DNA of 64,000 bases, from NCBI RefSeq assembly GCF_006363915.1, contig NZ_CP040946.1. One strand, written 5' to 3'. Position 1 is the first letter of the stretch. The number at the start of each line of letters is the position of its first letter. Origin of the DNA: Methylophilus medardensis. Lineage in GTDB: Bacteria > Pseudomonadota > Gammaproteobacteria > Burkholderiales > Methylophilaceae. The position numbers and the translations under genes were made by a program. The notes beneath the pieces were generated by a model that saw nothing but the letters and a program-made list of their open reading frames with translations, did no database searches and was not told the DNA's origin. Shown here piece by piece: positions 42,919-51,641 of this stretch.

Positions 42919-42935
42919 CCCTGCTTGCGCAGGGC
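42918..42935 (-). repeat. Second hairpin downstream of ahpC
   Basis: GCCCTGC-TTGC-GCAGGGC is a perfect 7-bp GC-rich stem with a tetraloop, 26 bp past the ahpC stop. There is no T run after it. It could protect the ahpC message from 3' decay. Confidence 0.6.
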
Positions 42936-42960
42936 AGTACTCAAGTCAGTGCAGGCAGAA

Positions 42961-43524
42961 TTAGATCTTACCAACCAAGTCCAAAGAAGGTGTCAATGTC
43001 GCAGCACCGTCATTCCATTTGGCTGGGCACACTTGGCCTGGATGGGCAGCAGTGTATTGTGCAGCTTTCAACTTGCGCAAAGTCTCTTTCACATCACGCG
43101 CGATTTCGTTGCTGTGTACTTCAGCTGTTTTGATCACGCCATCCGCGTTGATCACGAAAGTGCCGCGCAATGCCAAGCCTTCTTCATCAATATGTACGTC
43201 AAATGCGCGTGTTAATTGATGGGTTGGGTCACCCACCAATGGGAATTTTGCTTTACCCACTGCTGGTGAAGTCTCGTGCCAAACTTTGTGGGAGAAGTGC
43301 GTATCGGTGGTCACGATGTACACTTCAGCACCAGCCTTCTGGAACTCTGCATAGTTGTCAGCGGCATCTTCAACTTCTGTTGGGCAGTTGAATGTGAACG
43401 CTGCTGGCATAAAAATCAACACAGACCATTTGCCTTTTAAAGACTCTTCAGTCACTTCGATAAATTTACCGTTGTGAAATGCTTGCGCCTTAAATGGTTG
43501 TACTTGTGTATTAATCAATGACAT
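42961..43524 (-). CDS. ahpC: Alkyl hydroperoxide reductase subunit C (peroxiredoxin)
   Basis: A 187-residue typical 2-Cys peroxiredoxin that reduces H2O2 and organic peroxides. The peroxidatic Cys47 is in PAAFTFNCPTEVED and the resolving Cys166 in GQVCPAKW. AEVYIVTTDTHFSHKVWH and GLALRGTFVINADG are family segments. A perfect AAGGAG site precedes the ATG, in line with the usual very high expression. It is the first gene of ahpC-ahpF. The 141-bp upstream region has no site I can assign to OxyR. Confidence 0.97.
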   Translation of the reverse strand: MSLINTQVQPFKAQAFHNGKFIEVTEESLKGKWSVLIFMPAAFTFNCPTEVEDAADNYAEFQKAGAEVYIVTTDTHFSHKVWHETSPAVGKAKFPLVGDPTHQLTRAFDVHIDEEGLALRGTFVINADGVIKTAEVHSNEIARDVKETLRKLKAAQYTAAHPGQVCPAKWNDGAATLTPSLDLVGKI

Positions 43525-43665
43525 GTAGTTCTCCTTTTATGTATTAGAAACACGGGTTAATTAAAAATTGCTGCGTTTCAACAGCGAATGGATGCATTGT
43601 AGACAGCTACAATGGATATGTAAAATTGATTATATTAATTTTATCAATAAATAATACTTATTGGT

Positions 43666-44481
43666 TTACACCGAGACACTGACTTGGCCATGGCCCTCAA
43701 AGCCAAGATTATCCTGCCAGTTTACTGCAATCACATCACCGGCCTTGACCTCTTTTAAATAAAAAGTGAAGTAGGGGTTGCGTGAGATGCCGGTGCCAGT
43801 TTGCGCATCCACGATGACTTGACCGTTCAACACCACCTGCATTATCTGCATAAAATGTGCGGGCAACAGTTGGCCATCCTCGCGCTTGCCGCGGCCTGTA
43901 CGCATGGGATGCAGAATTATGATTTTTAGTTCAGTGACGTTGTTGCCCAGCGGACTCTCCACAAGCAAGCGCGCGCGCATTTTCATGCTACTAGCAAAGG
44001 GTTCATCGCGATCATCGCCGCCACAACCATCTTCAAGGACAATGACCTGGCGGCGCTGCTGTTGAAACTGCCCGTTCACTTGTTGCGAGAGCACAATCAC
44101 CTCGCCCGACTGCGCCAGCTTGATGCGCGTCACCAGTTTGGGCAACACGCGATCACCAAGGGCAAAAGTGGCAATCAACGGGGTCGGATTGGCATCTGCC
44201 AATAAGCGAAGATGGCTAAGCGCACCCGCGGCTTGCTGACTGTTAATTTCAATTTGCACCACCGCACCGTTTTCCGCTTTTTGCGGTGCTTCAATCTGCA
44301 AATCATTGGCCATCGGCACCGCTGTGGCATGTAGCGCAGCCAGCACCTGTGAGGTTTGTTTGGCCTCAAACGCTTGCGCAAACCAAGTAGCCGCCTCCAC
44401 TTTTCGCGCCAACAGCCCCAATGGCAACGCTGCTAATGCGAGACACCCTTTTAACCATGCTCTTCGTTGACTGTCTTGCAT
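43666..44481 (-). CDS. SoxYZ-fusion carrier protein (paralogue 2) with Tat-like leader
   Basis: About 271 residues. The N-terminus QRRAWLKGCLALAALPLGLLA resembles a twin-arginine leader (RR followed by a hydrophobic core), unlike the Sec-type leader of paralogue 1. A SoxY-like half ends at the cysteine motif EDGCGGDDRDE (Cys153), followed by a SoxZ-like half (VTELKIIILHPMRTGRGK, LLPAHFMQIMQVVLNG, NPYFTFYLKEVKAGD). AGAGG precedes the ATG at 44481; a TTG at 44496 is less likely. It starts 11 bp after a BepA-like protease gene and is probably co-transcribed with it. The cargo and partner are unknown; a PQQ-linked role is inferred from the family. Confidence 0.83.
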   Translation of the reverse strand: MQDSQRRAWLKGCLALAALPLGLLARKVEAATWFAQAFEAKQTSQVLAALHATAVPMANDLQIEAPQKAENGAVVQIEINSQQAAGALSHLRLLADANPTPLIATFALGDRVLPKLVTRIKLAQSGEVIVLSQQVNGQFQQQRRQVIVLEDGCGGDDRDEPFASSMKMRARLLVESPLGNNVTELKIIILHPMRTGRGKREDGQLLPAHFMQIMQVVLNGQVIVDAQTGTGISRNPYFTFYLKEVKAGDVIAVNWQDNLGFEGHGQVSVSV

Positions 44482-44492
44482 ATCGCCTCTTT

Positions 44493-46061
44493 TCAACCGT
44501 TTTTATCGTCACCTTGCTCAAGCTTGAGTTGCTGCCTAAGTGTTTTCAAACGCGCTTCTACTCTGGATTGCAGATAAAAATCACCATCTTTGGCTTTGCT
44601 GGCAATTTCAAACTGCTCAATCGCCCGCGGCAGGTCATACTTGCGCACATAACTTTCGCCCAAGGCCTGATGGCGCAACATCTGTTTACCCATCCCTTGA
44701 CAAGCCGATGCCAGCCAATCATAGAGTTTGGGATCTTCGGCAAATGTTTCAAGCTGCTGCTGGATAAAGGTCACCGCCTGTGGCCACTGCTGACTACGCA
44801 CCAATGATTCAGCTTGCCCCTGCGCCAGCATTCTATGTTTCGGGTACTGCTGCAAGCCCTGCACAAACTGCGCTTGTGCCTGTGGCACCTGACCGAGCTT
44901 GGCCAATGTGACCGCTTTTAAAGTGATCAGGTAAGGATTGGCCATGCCATGTTGCACCAGCCAATCGACCTCTGTTTGCGCATTTCTGGCCTGATTGGCG
45001 CGCAACCAGGCATAAGCCAACCCATAATGCTCGGCCAACTCGTTTTGAAACCGACCTTCATTAATATTATTTTGAAACTCCTCCACCATTTGCTGGGGGG
45101 CGCCTTGAAAAGCACGAATTTTCGCCCGCATCAGAAAAAAAGGCAGGCTGTCATTGATCTGCTTATAAGGCAGGTTTTGTACCCGATTGCCAATGTCGGC
45201 AATCCGCTCACTGGTCAACGGGTGTGTGCGCAAATAACTTGGCATGTTGCCGCCATCCGAAAAACGCGTCACCCGCTGCATGGTGGTGAAAAAGGCAGGC
45301 ATGGCACGCACGTCAAAGCCGGCATCTTGCAAAATCGTCAGACCGACGCGGTCTGCCTCGCGCTCGTGTTCACGGGTGTAATCAAGTTGTTTTTGCACCC
45401 CAGCGGCAGAAGCGGCAGTCATCGCCCCCATGCCCACTTGCGGGTTAGAGCGGGCAATCAACAACGCCAACGCGGTGGCTGCGATATTTTTAAACATATC
45501 GTACTTTTGGGAGGCCAGCATGCGCGCAAGATGATGTTGCGTCACATGTCCGATTTCATGGCCCAACACACTGGCCAACTCGGACTCATTATTGGCCGCC
45601 ATAAATAAGCCCGTGTGTACGCCAATCACACCACCTGGCATCGCAAATGCGTTGATGGACTTATCTTGCACTACAAAAAAATAAAACTTTTGTTGCCGAT
45701 CAGGACTGCTTTCTCCTAGCTTAGTCCCCAAGGCCTGCAAATAATCTGTGACTTCCGCATCATCGAGCACCTCTTCACTGGTGGCCACCTGTTTAAGAAT
45801 CTGATGTGCAATTTTTTCTTCATCACGCAGTGACAAGACGGTTTGAGAAGCGTCTCCCAGCTCAGGCAGTTGATTCGAAGAGTCTGGCGGTAACGTCAGG
45901 TCGAGACTATCTGGCTCGTAAGGTTTGCCAGAAAACACGCCAGTGGCGTTATTCGCCAGGCCTGTCAATGCAGGCGCCAACAATAAGCCACACAGCAACA
46001 CACTTCGCACGATGCGCTGTGTTGTCTGACGGCTAGTAAGTTGAGCGTGTTTTAAAACCAT
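44493..46061 (-). CDS. M48-family metalloprotease with TPR domain (BepA/YfgC-like)
   Basis: A 522-residue periplasmic protein with an N-terminal hydrophobic leader (VLLCGLLLAPALTGLA). The M48 domain carries the zinc motif HEIGH at residues 168-172 (VLGHEIGHVTQHH) and the third-ligand region REHEREADRVGLTIL. AFAMPGGVIGVHTGLF is also conserved. The C-terminal 200 residues form TPR-like helix pairs (AWLRANQARNAQTEVDWL, QEAQFVQGL-type repeats). BepA edits outer-membrane protein assembly, mainly LptD. The second soxYZ follows by 11 bp. Confidence 0.9.
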   Translation of the reverse strand: MVLKHAQLTSRQTTQRIVRSVLLCGLLLAPALTGLANNATGVFSGKPYEPDSLDLTLPPDSSNQLPELGDASQTVLSLRDEEKIAHQILKQVATSEEVLDDAEVTDYLQALGTKLGESSPDRQQKFYFFVVQDKSINAFAMPGGVIGVHTGLFMAANNESELASVLGHEIGHVTQHHLARMLASQKYDMFKNIAATALALLIARSNPQVGMGAMTAASAAGVQKQLDYTREHEREADRVGLTILQDAGFDVRAMPAFFTTMQRVTRFSDGGNMPSYLRTHPLTSERIADIGNRVQNLPYKQINDSLPFFLMRAKIRAFQGAPQQMVEEFQNNINEGRFQNELAEHYGLAYAWLRANQARNAQTEVDWLVQHGMANPYLITLKAVTLAKLGQVPQAQAQFVQGLQQYPKHRMLAQGQAESLVRSQQWPQAVTFIQQQLETFAEDPKLYDWLASACQGMGKQMLRHQALGESYVRKYDLPRAIEQFEIASKAKDGDFYLQSRVEARLKTLRQQLKLEQGDDKNG

Positions 46062-46173
46062 GAATACCTGTGTTTAAAATGTGGGTGCGTATGCTGAGCC
46101 TGTCACCACGACTCAAACTTGTTATGATAACGACTTCATCGCTTGAGTTCATCCTTTTTCACGTTGGCACACC

Positions 46174-46665
46174 ATGACAAAACCCACTGACGGACTGACC
46201 CATTTCAATGCACAAGGCCACGCCCATATGGTTGATGTCGGTGACAAACCGCACACCAAACGCATCGCCGTCGCGCAAGGCCGTATCGAGATGCAAGCCA
46301 GCACCTTGCAAACCATCTTGCAAGGCCATGCAAAAAAGGGGGATGTGTTAGGGATTGCGCGCATTGCAGCCATTCAGGCCAGCAAAAAAACCAGCGATTT
46401 AATTCCGCTTTGCCATCCACTGAGCTTAAGCCGTGTTGATGTCAGTTTTATGGCGGACGAGCATCAACACAGCATTACCTGCCGCGTGCAGTGCGAAACG
46501 ACCGGCCAAACCGGCGTCGAAATGGAAGCATTGACCGCGGTGCAGGTTGGCCTACTGACCATTTATGACATGTGCAAAGCCATTGACAGAGGCATGACCA
46601 TGTCGGCCATCAGATTACTGGAGAAACACGGTGGCAAGAGCGGCGATTGGGTTGCCAGCGATTAG
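46174..46665 (+). CDS. moaC: Cyclic pyranopterin monophosphate synthase MoaC
   Basis: A 163-residue enzyme of molybdenum cofactor synthesis that makes cPMP from the MoaA product. The sequence opens LTHFNAQGHAHMVDVGDK and contains KGDVLGIARIAAIQASKKTSDLIPLCHPL, GVEMEALTAVQVGLLTIYDMCKAID and the catalytic-lysine region MTMSAIRLLEKHGGKSGDW. Length is standard. It stands alone between two divergently or convergently oriented genes, with no other moa gene in the window. Confidence 0.96.
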   Translation: MTKPTDGLTHFNAQGHAHMVDVGDKPHTKRIAVAQGRIEMQASTLQTILQGHAKKGDVLGIARIAAIQASKKTSDLIPLCHPLSLSRVDVSFMADEHQHSITCRVQCETTGQTGVEMEALTAVQVGLLTIYDMCKAIDRGMTMSAIRLLEKHGGKSGDWVASD

Positions 46666-46687
46666 CGAGCAGAAGACACTATTCAAA

Positions 46688-47698
46688 CTAAGCCAGCAGC
46701 GCTGCGATCTGACGTGCACATTCGGGCGCCATGGTGACACCGTAACGAAAATGCCCCGTATTCAAGTATAAATTCTCAATCTGAGGATGTTGCCCGATGG
46801 TCGGAATATTATGCGGAGTGCCCGGACGTAATCCGCTCCAATGCTGAATAATGGGCTGTCCGCGCAAAGCCGGTAGCATGGCTTCTGCCTTTTGCAACAT
46901 TTCAAGCCGCATGCTTTCGGTGACCCCGCTATCAAATCCCACATCTTCTAAGCTACTGCCTGCGAGCAAATGCCCATCTCGCCGTTGCAACATATAAAAG
47001 CCCTCGCGGTAGAGTATGTGTGGCACCAAGCCGGGCGGCATTTGATAGAGCAGCATTTGTCCACGCATCGGCTTCACATCCAGCTGGAGTGCGGTGTGTT
47101 TTAATAGCTCAAAGCTCCAGGCCCCAGAGGTGACGACAAACACATCGGCCACCAAGGTGTCGCCGGTGGTGGTAGGCCAACCTTGAATAGCAGCTTGACC
47201 TTGTTGCAAAGGCATCAACTGCGTTTGCTCACGGAGGGTGACGCCATGCTTGATCAGCCATGCCTTCAGCGCTTGCAATAAACGCGGGTTGCGAATTTGC
47301 AGTACCTCTGGGATCAACAACGCATCCCCCTCTACCTCATAAGCTAGGTCAAAACGCTGGCACCAGTCTTTGGCACGCTCAAGATCATATGGCGGCTGAA
47401 TGCGCATACCGCTACGCGTGCATTCGGGATCAATGCCAGTGTCGTCGAACAAGGCTGCGCTCACCGCCGGATACGCGCGCGCGCCAGCTAGGGCCAAGCT
47501 ATTGACGACATCCTGATAAAACCAAGGCAACAAAGGAAACGCAATGCCCGCGCCTGCCCAAGAGGATTCTCCAGAGGTTTGTGCCGCGATCACATTGCGC
47601 TCGACCACCGTGACGGCATGACCTTGTTGACGCAACTGCATGGCAGTGAGACATCCAACAATGCCACCGCCCACTACCACGACTGAACTGTTAGCCAT
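46688..47698 (-). CDS. FAD-dependent amino acid oxidase, glycine oxidase ThiO-like
   Basis: A 336-residue DAO-fold flavoprotein. The FAD site is VVVVGGGIVGCLTAMQLRQQGHAVTVVE. SWAGAGIAFPLLPW, VKPMRGQMLLYQM, YMLQRRDGHLLAGSSLEDVGFD and HWSGLRPGTPHNIPTIG follow the ThiO/DadA pattern. ThiO makes the imine used in thiazole synthesis; without thiG or thiS next to it, D-amino acid or glycine oxidation is equally possible. The length matches betaproteobacterial ThiO-like proteins. It is a single gene upstream of a KefB-type antiporter gene. Confidence 0.85.
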   Translation of the reverse strand: MANSSVVVVGGGIVGCLTAMQLRQQGHAVTVVERNVIAAQTSGESSWAGAGIAFPLLPWFYQDVVNSLALAGARAYPAVSAALFDDTGIDPECTRSGMRIQPPYDLERAKDWCQRFDLAYEVEGDALLIPEVLQIRNPRLLQALKAWLIKHGVTLREQTQLMPLQQGQAAIQGWPTTTGDTLVADVFVVTSGAWSFELLKHTALQLDVKPMRGQMLLYQMPPGLVPHILYREGFYMLQRRDGHLLAGSSLEDVGFDSGVTESMRLEMLQKAEAMLPALRGQPIIQHWSGLRPGTPHNIPTIGQHPQIENLYLNTGHFRYGVTMAPECARQIAALLA

Positions 47699-47774
47699 AA
47701 AGCATTTTCTGTTTAAGGTGCAATGCCCGACTGCATAGCGCTTAAAGCAGTCAGGGCGTGAGAGATGTATTGTG

Positions 47775-49751
47775 TTACGGTTTGCGCCCAGAAATCAAAT
47801 AGACTTCCATCGCAATCAAGGCGGCATTACTGCCCAGCAAGACCAGGATATCGCCCTCACCCAACATAATGTCATCGCGCGGGGCAATCGGCTCCGGCAT
47901 ATTAGGGCGGCGTAATTGCTTAACTTCGACGGCAAAATCGCCGAACGGAATGTGGTCGATTCGCAAACCATGTGCATAAAAGTTTTTATACACTTCCACC
48001 GAGTGCAATTGCGGCAAGGAGGCGGTGGCCGTATCAGCATCGCTGACGCCGCGGAAATAGCCTTTAAACATTTTGTAACGCTCTTCACGGAACAAACGAA
48101 TCCGTTTCACTACCCGGTTCAACGGCACACCCAAAGTCACCAGCGCATGCGAGGCTAACATTAAACTGCCCTCTAAGATTTCAGGCACCACTTCGGCGGC
48201 GCCGGCATCCCGCAGTGCATCCATGTCACTGTCATCATGGGTACGCACAATCACTGGTAGGTTAGGGTGCCGCTCTTTAATCACATGCAACACCTTCATG
48301 GTGCCACGTATTTCGGCATAACTGATGATGACCGCCTTGGCTCTGGTCAACCCTGCGGCCTCAAGGACTGAGCGTCTACCGGCATCGCCGTAAATCACGT
48401 TTTCACCGGCGGAAGCAGCTTCTTGCACGCGACTGGCATCCATATCTAACGCCACATAAGGAATATTTTCTTCACGCAAAAAACGGCCCAGATACTGCCC
48501 GCTGCGGCCGTAACCGCAAATGATGACATGGCCGCGCAGGTCCTGACTCAGCTCTTGTATGCTATCCACCACCTTGATGCTGTTACGGCTATAACTTTTC
48601 ACCAGCGCACGCGCAATGCGGCCGTTATATTGAATAATAAACGGCGCAACCAACATCGAGAGGACCGCCACCGATAACACCAGTTGCAAGGCTTCGCCAT
48701 CAATCAGTTTTGTTTGCAAACCGAGCGCCAACACCACAAAACTAAACTCCCCGGCTTGCCCCAAAATGATGCCGGTGCGTACGCCCACGCCCATTTCAAA
48801 ACCATAGAATTTGGTTAGCATAGCAATCAAACCAATTTTGAACACCAGAAAAAGCATCAACAAAAAGGCGATCAGCACGATGTGTTCCACCAGTACGGAG
48901 ACGTCTAACAACATGCCAACACTGATAAAAAACAACCCGAGCAAAATATCGCGGAAAGGCGCAATGTCGGATTCGACTTGGTAACGGTATTTGGTTTCTG
49001 AAATCAACATCCCCGCCACGAAAGCACCCAACGCGTACGAGAGACCGACAAAATTAGTGGCTGCCGCCATCAACAAGGTCACCATCAATACGTTTAATAC
49101 AAACAGCTCGCGCGAACGCTGTTTAGCGACCAACTCAAACCAGAAGTTAAGCATATTTTTACCGAACTTGAACAGTAAAAACAACAAAATTGAAGATTTA
49201 AACAGCGTCAGGCCCAGTACATCCAGCCAATTATCGCTGTGCGATCCTAGGGTCTGAATTAATACCAAAATGGGGATCACAGCCAAGTCTTGAAATAGCA
49301 GCACGCCAATACTGAGACGGCCGTGCCTGGAGTTTAAATCCACCCGCTCCATCAGAATTTTGGAGACGATGGCGGTTGAGGACATGGTGATTGCAGCACC
49401 AATAATAAATGCAGAAGTCAGGCTGAGGCCTGCCAACTTACCCAAAATCAGGCTGGCTAACAGCGTGAGGACGACTTGACCACCACCCAATCCGAACAGG
49501 GTTTTACGCATGGCATAAAGCTTGGGTAGGCTAAACTCTAGACCGATACTAAACATGAGAAACACGATGCCAAACTCAGCCACTTGTCGGCCGGTTTCTT
49601 CGTCTTCGAGTAGGCCAAGTGCGTGCGGGCCGAGCACAATCCCAATCATGAAATAAGCCAACATCGCTGGCAAACCCAAGATACGGAACAAGCCAACGGC
49701 AAAGACCGAGCTGGTTAACAGAAGTAATAAATGGATCAGGGAATCAAACAT
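47775..49751 (-). CDS. Monovalent cation:proton antiporter, CPA2 family with TrkA domains (KefB-like)
   Basis: A 658-residue inner-membrane protein. Residues 1-380 form about 12 helices of the CPA2 core (LPAMLAYFMIGIVLGPHALGLL, SIGVLLFQDLAVIPILVLIQ, ALGAFVAGMLISETKYRY). A TrkA-N nucleotide-binding domain follows (GHVIICGYGRSGQYLGRFL, VIYGDAGRRSVLEAAG), then a TrkA-C domain near the end (LRRPNMPEPIAPRDDIMLGEGDILVLLG). It is likely a K+/H+ antiporter gated by nucleotide or glutathione. It has no accessory KefG/KefF gene beside it. Confidence 0.93.
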   Translation of the reverse strand: MFDSLIHLLLLLTSSVFAVGLFRILGLPAMLAYFMIGIVLGPHALGLLEDEETGRQVAEFGIVFLMFSIGLEFSLPKLYAMRKTLFGLGGGQVVLTLLASLILGKLAGLSLTSAFIIGAAITMSSTAIVSKILMERVDLNSRHGRLSIGVLLFQDLAVIPILVLIQTLGSHSDNWLDVLGLTLFKSSILLFLLFKFGKNMLNFWFELVAKQRSRELFVLNVLMVTLLMAAATNFVGLSYALGAFVAGMLISETKYRYQVESDIAPFRDILLGLFFISVGMLLDVSVLVEHIVLIAFLLMLFLVFKIGLIAMLTKFYGFEMGVGVRTGIILGQAGEFSFVVLALGLQTKLIDGEALQLVLSVAVLSMLVAPFIIQYNGRIARALVKSYSRNSIKVVDSIQELSQDLRGHVIICGYGRSGQYLGRFLREENIPYVALDMDASRVQEAASAGENVIYGDAGRRSVLEAAGLTRAKAVIISYAEIRGTMKVLHVIKERHPNLPVIVRTHDDSDMDALRDAGAAEVVPEILEGSLMLASHALVTLGVPLNRVVKRIRLFREERYKMFKGYFRGVSDADTATASLPQLHSVEVYKNFYAHGLRIDHIPFGDFAVEVKQLRRPNMPEPIAPRDDIMLGEGDILVLLGSNAALIAMEVYLISGRKP

Positions 49752-49963
49752 GCAAAAATTCTAAAACATTAAGGTCAACCTTGGCTGATGCATATCAACC
49801 GGTAAACAATTTATAAGGACGAATCGTAGCGAGATAGGCTAAAACGACGGCGTTTTAACATAAACCATCCTGCCACAAAACTCTATTTTATGCAAAAAAT
49901 GTGCCTGAAAATAAAAAATCGGTAAAAAAAGGGAGGATTCGCTTTCTTGGCATGGGCGTCACT

Positions 49964-49972
49964 TGCTATACT
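49964..49972 (+). promoter_or_regulatory. Extended -10 promoter element of kdsD
   Basis: TGC-TATACT forms an extended -10, ending only 8 bp before the ATG at 49981. Transcription would start at about 49979-49980, so the message would be leaderless. TTGGCA at 49947-49952 is too close (14 bp) to be a normal -35. Confidence 0.5.
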
Positions 49973-49980
49973 AACTCGCC

Positions 49981-50982
49981 ATGAACACAGCAAAATCAGG
50001 TGTCCACCTAGTGAAAAATCCAGACATTGTGTCGCGTGCGCGAGGCATATTGTTGCATGAGGCAGATGAAATACGCCAACTGGCCGACCGTATCGGCAAT
50101 GCGTTCGAAGCTGCCGTGCGCATGATCCTTGAGTGCCGTGGCCGCGTCGTGGTCACTGGCATGGGTAAGTCCGGCCACATTGGTGGCAAAATCGCAGCCA
50201 CATTAGCCAGCACCGGCACCCCAGCATTTTTCATGCATCCGGCTGAAGCCAGCCACGGCGACCTCGGCATGATCACAGCAGAAGACGTCGTCATTGCGCT
50301 GTCTAACTCTGGCGAAAGTGATGAAATCATCAATATTTTACCCGCCATTCGCCGTATCGGTGCGCGCGTGTTGAGTATTACCGGTCGTGAAGATTCAACG
50401 CTGTCGCGCGAGTCAGAGGTGCACTTGAGCGCAGCGGTGAGCCATGAGGCTTGTCCGTTGGGCCTCGCCCCCACTGCCAGTACCACCGCAGCGCTTGCGC
50501 TAGGAGATGCCTTAGCATTGTGTGTGCTGGATTCGCGTGAATTTACCGCCGAAGACTTTGCACGCTCCCATCCCGGTGGCAATCTTGGCAGACGCTTGCT
50601 GGTGCGCGTCAAAGATGTCATGCGCACCGGAGAAGCTGTTCCGAGTATCCATGAACAAGCGACGATTCAAGAAGCCATCGCGCAAATTTCCAGCAAAGGC
50701 ATGGGTTTTACTGCGATTATCGATCATGGGCAACGGCCGGTGGGCATCTTCACCGATGGCGATTTAAGGCGCCTGTTTATGCAGGGCAACACACATGCGC
50801 AAACACCTATTCATACGGTGATGAATCATCAACCTCGCTTATTAAACACGCAACAAATGGCCGTTGAAGCAGTCAACATGATGGAGCAGTACAAGATCAA
50901 TGGATTCATGGCAGTGAATGATCAACAGCAACTGGTAGGCGCCTTTAATATGCACGACTTACTCAAGGCAAAAGTCGTTTAG
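49981..50982 (+). CDS. kdsD: D-arabinose 5-phosphate isomerase (KdsD/KpsF)
   Basis: A 333-residue enzyme that makes arabinose 5-phosphate for Kdo, the inner-core sugar of LPS. It has an SIS domain (VVVTGMGKSGHIGGKIAATLASTG, ISNSGES-type VIALSNSGESDEIINILP, ACPLGLAPTASTTAALALGDALA) and two C-terminal CBS domains (VPSIHEQATIQEAIAQISSKGMG; GIFTDGDLRRLF). The ATG at 49981 follows an in-frame stop and a close -10. A GTG at 50011 with an AGGTG site is the alternative. It heads the cluster kdsD-lptC-lptA-lptB-rpoN; kdsC, often between kdsD and lptC, is absent. Confidence 0.95.
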   Translation: MNTAKSGVHLVKNPDIVSRARGILLHEADEIRQLADRIGNAFEAAVRMILECRGRVVVTGMGKSGHIGGKIAATLASTGTPAFFMHPAEASHGDLGMITAEDVVIALSNSGESDEIINILPAIRRIGARVLSITGREDSTLSRESEVHLSAAVSHEACPLGLAPTASTTAALALGDALALCVLDSREFTAEDFARSHPGGNLGRRLLVRVKDVMRTGEAVPSIHEQATIQEAIAQISSKGMGFTAIIDHGQRPVGIFTDGDLRRLFMQGNTHAQTPIHTVMNHQPRLLNTQQMAVEAVNMMEQYKINGFMAVNDQQQLVGAFNMHDLLKAKVV

Positions 50983-51008
50983 GTAAGTAGGCGTCGCGGA
51001 AATCCCCC

Positions 51009-51626
51009 ATGCTAAAACATCCCATTTTGTTACCGATTGCACTAATGCTATTTTTAGCATTGCTGACGTTCTGGATTAACCAGACCGTGCAGGAGCAAGG
51101 GCTGAGTCTGAGCCGCCTAAGTCGGCACGACCCTGATTACATGCTTTACAATTTTGTTAGCACGCGTACAGATGCCAGTGGCAATACCAAATATGTGCTG
51201 GCTGCGGCAGAAATGCGCCATTTTCCTGATAACGAACACACGGAGTTACAACGCCCACGTTTTACGCAGTTTGGTCAAGACAAGCCCTACACCCAAATTT
51301 ACGGCCAACAGGGCACCGTCTCGGCCAATGGTAAAATGGTGGAGTTTATCAAACAAGTCAAAGTCGTTCGCCAAGCCACCGCGGACAAAGGTGAAATGCA
51401 GTTACAAACGGAGCGCTTGACGCTGGAGCCTGATATTGATGTCGCACATACGGACTTGCCGGTGACTATCCGCCAGCAACCGGCCACAGTGATTACGGGC
51501 ATAGGCATGCGCTTTGATAACAAAGCGGGCACCATGCAATTGTTTAATCGGGTACACGTTCATTACGAGCGTGCCCCTGTGAGCCCGGCATCGCCTGCTA
51601 AAACAGGCAAATACAAAGGTCGTTGA
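51009..51626 (+). CDS. lptC: LPS export protein LptC
   Basis: A 205-residue bitopic inner-membrane protein of the Lpt bridge. One N-terminal helix (ILLPIALMLFLALLTFWIN) is followed by a periplasmic beta-jellyroll (DYMLYNFVSTRTDASGNTKY, LAAAEMRHFPDNEHTEL, VSANGKMVEFIKQVKVVR, TLEPDIDVAHTDLPVTI). It receives LPS from LptB2FG and passes it to LptA. It lies 26 bp after kdsD and 15 bp before lptA, within one operon. Confidence 0.94.
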   Translation: MLKHPILLPIALMLFLALLTFWINQTVQEQGLSLSRLSRHDPDYMLYNFVSTRTDASGNTKYVLAAAEMRHFPDNEHTELQRPRFTQFGQDKPYTQIYGQQGTVSANGKMVEFIKQVKVVRQATADKGEMQLQTERLTLEPDIDVAHTDLPVTIRQQPATVITGIGMRFDNKAGTMQLFNRVHVHYERAPVSPASPAKTGKYKGR

Positions 51627-51641
51627 TTCTGGAGAAATGAG

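Noticed and set aside
44949..45608. Plus-strand open frame of about 219 codons opposite the M48 protease
   Set aside because: It is His/Arg/Gly-rich shadow sequence without a ribosome binding site; the protease frame with HEIGH is clearly the gene.
47705..47760. Hairpin GCCC-GACTGC / GCAGTC-A-GGGC between the ThiO-like and KefB-like genes
   Set aside because: The stem has a bulge and no T run on either strand; it cannot be assigned as a terminator.
49971..50627. Minus-strand open frame of 218 codons opposite kdsD
   Set aside because: Ser/Met/Arg-rich composition with no domain; it mirrors the SIS domain of kdsD.
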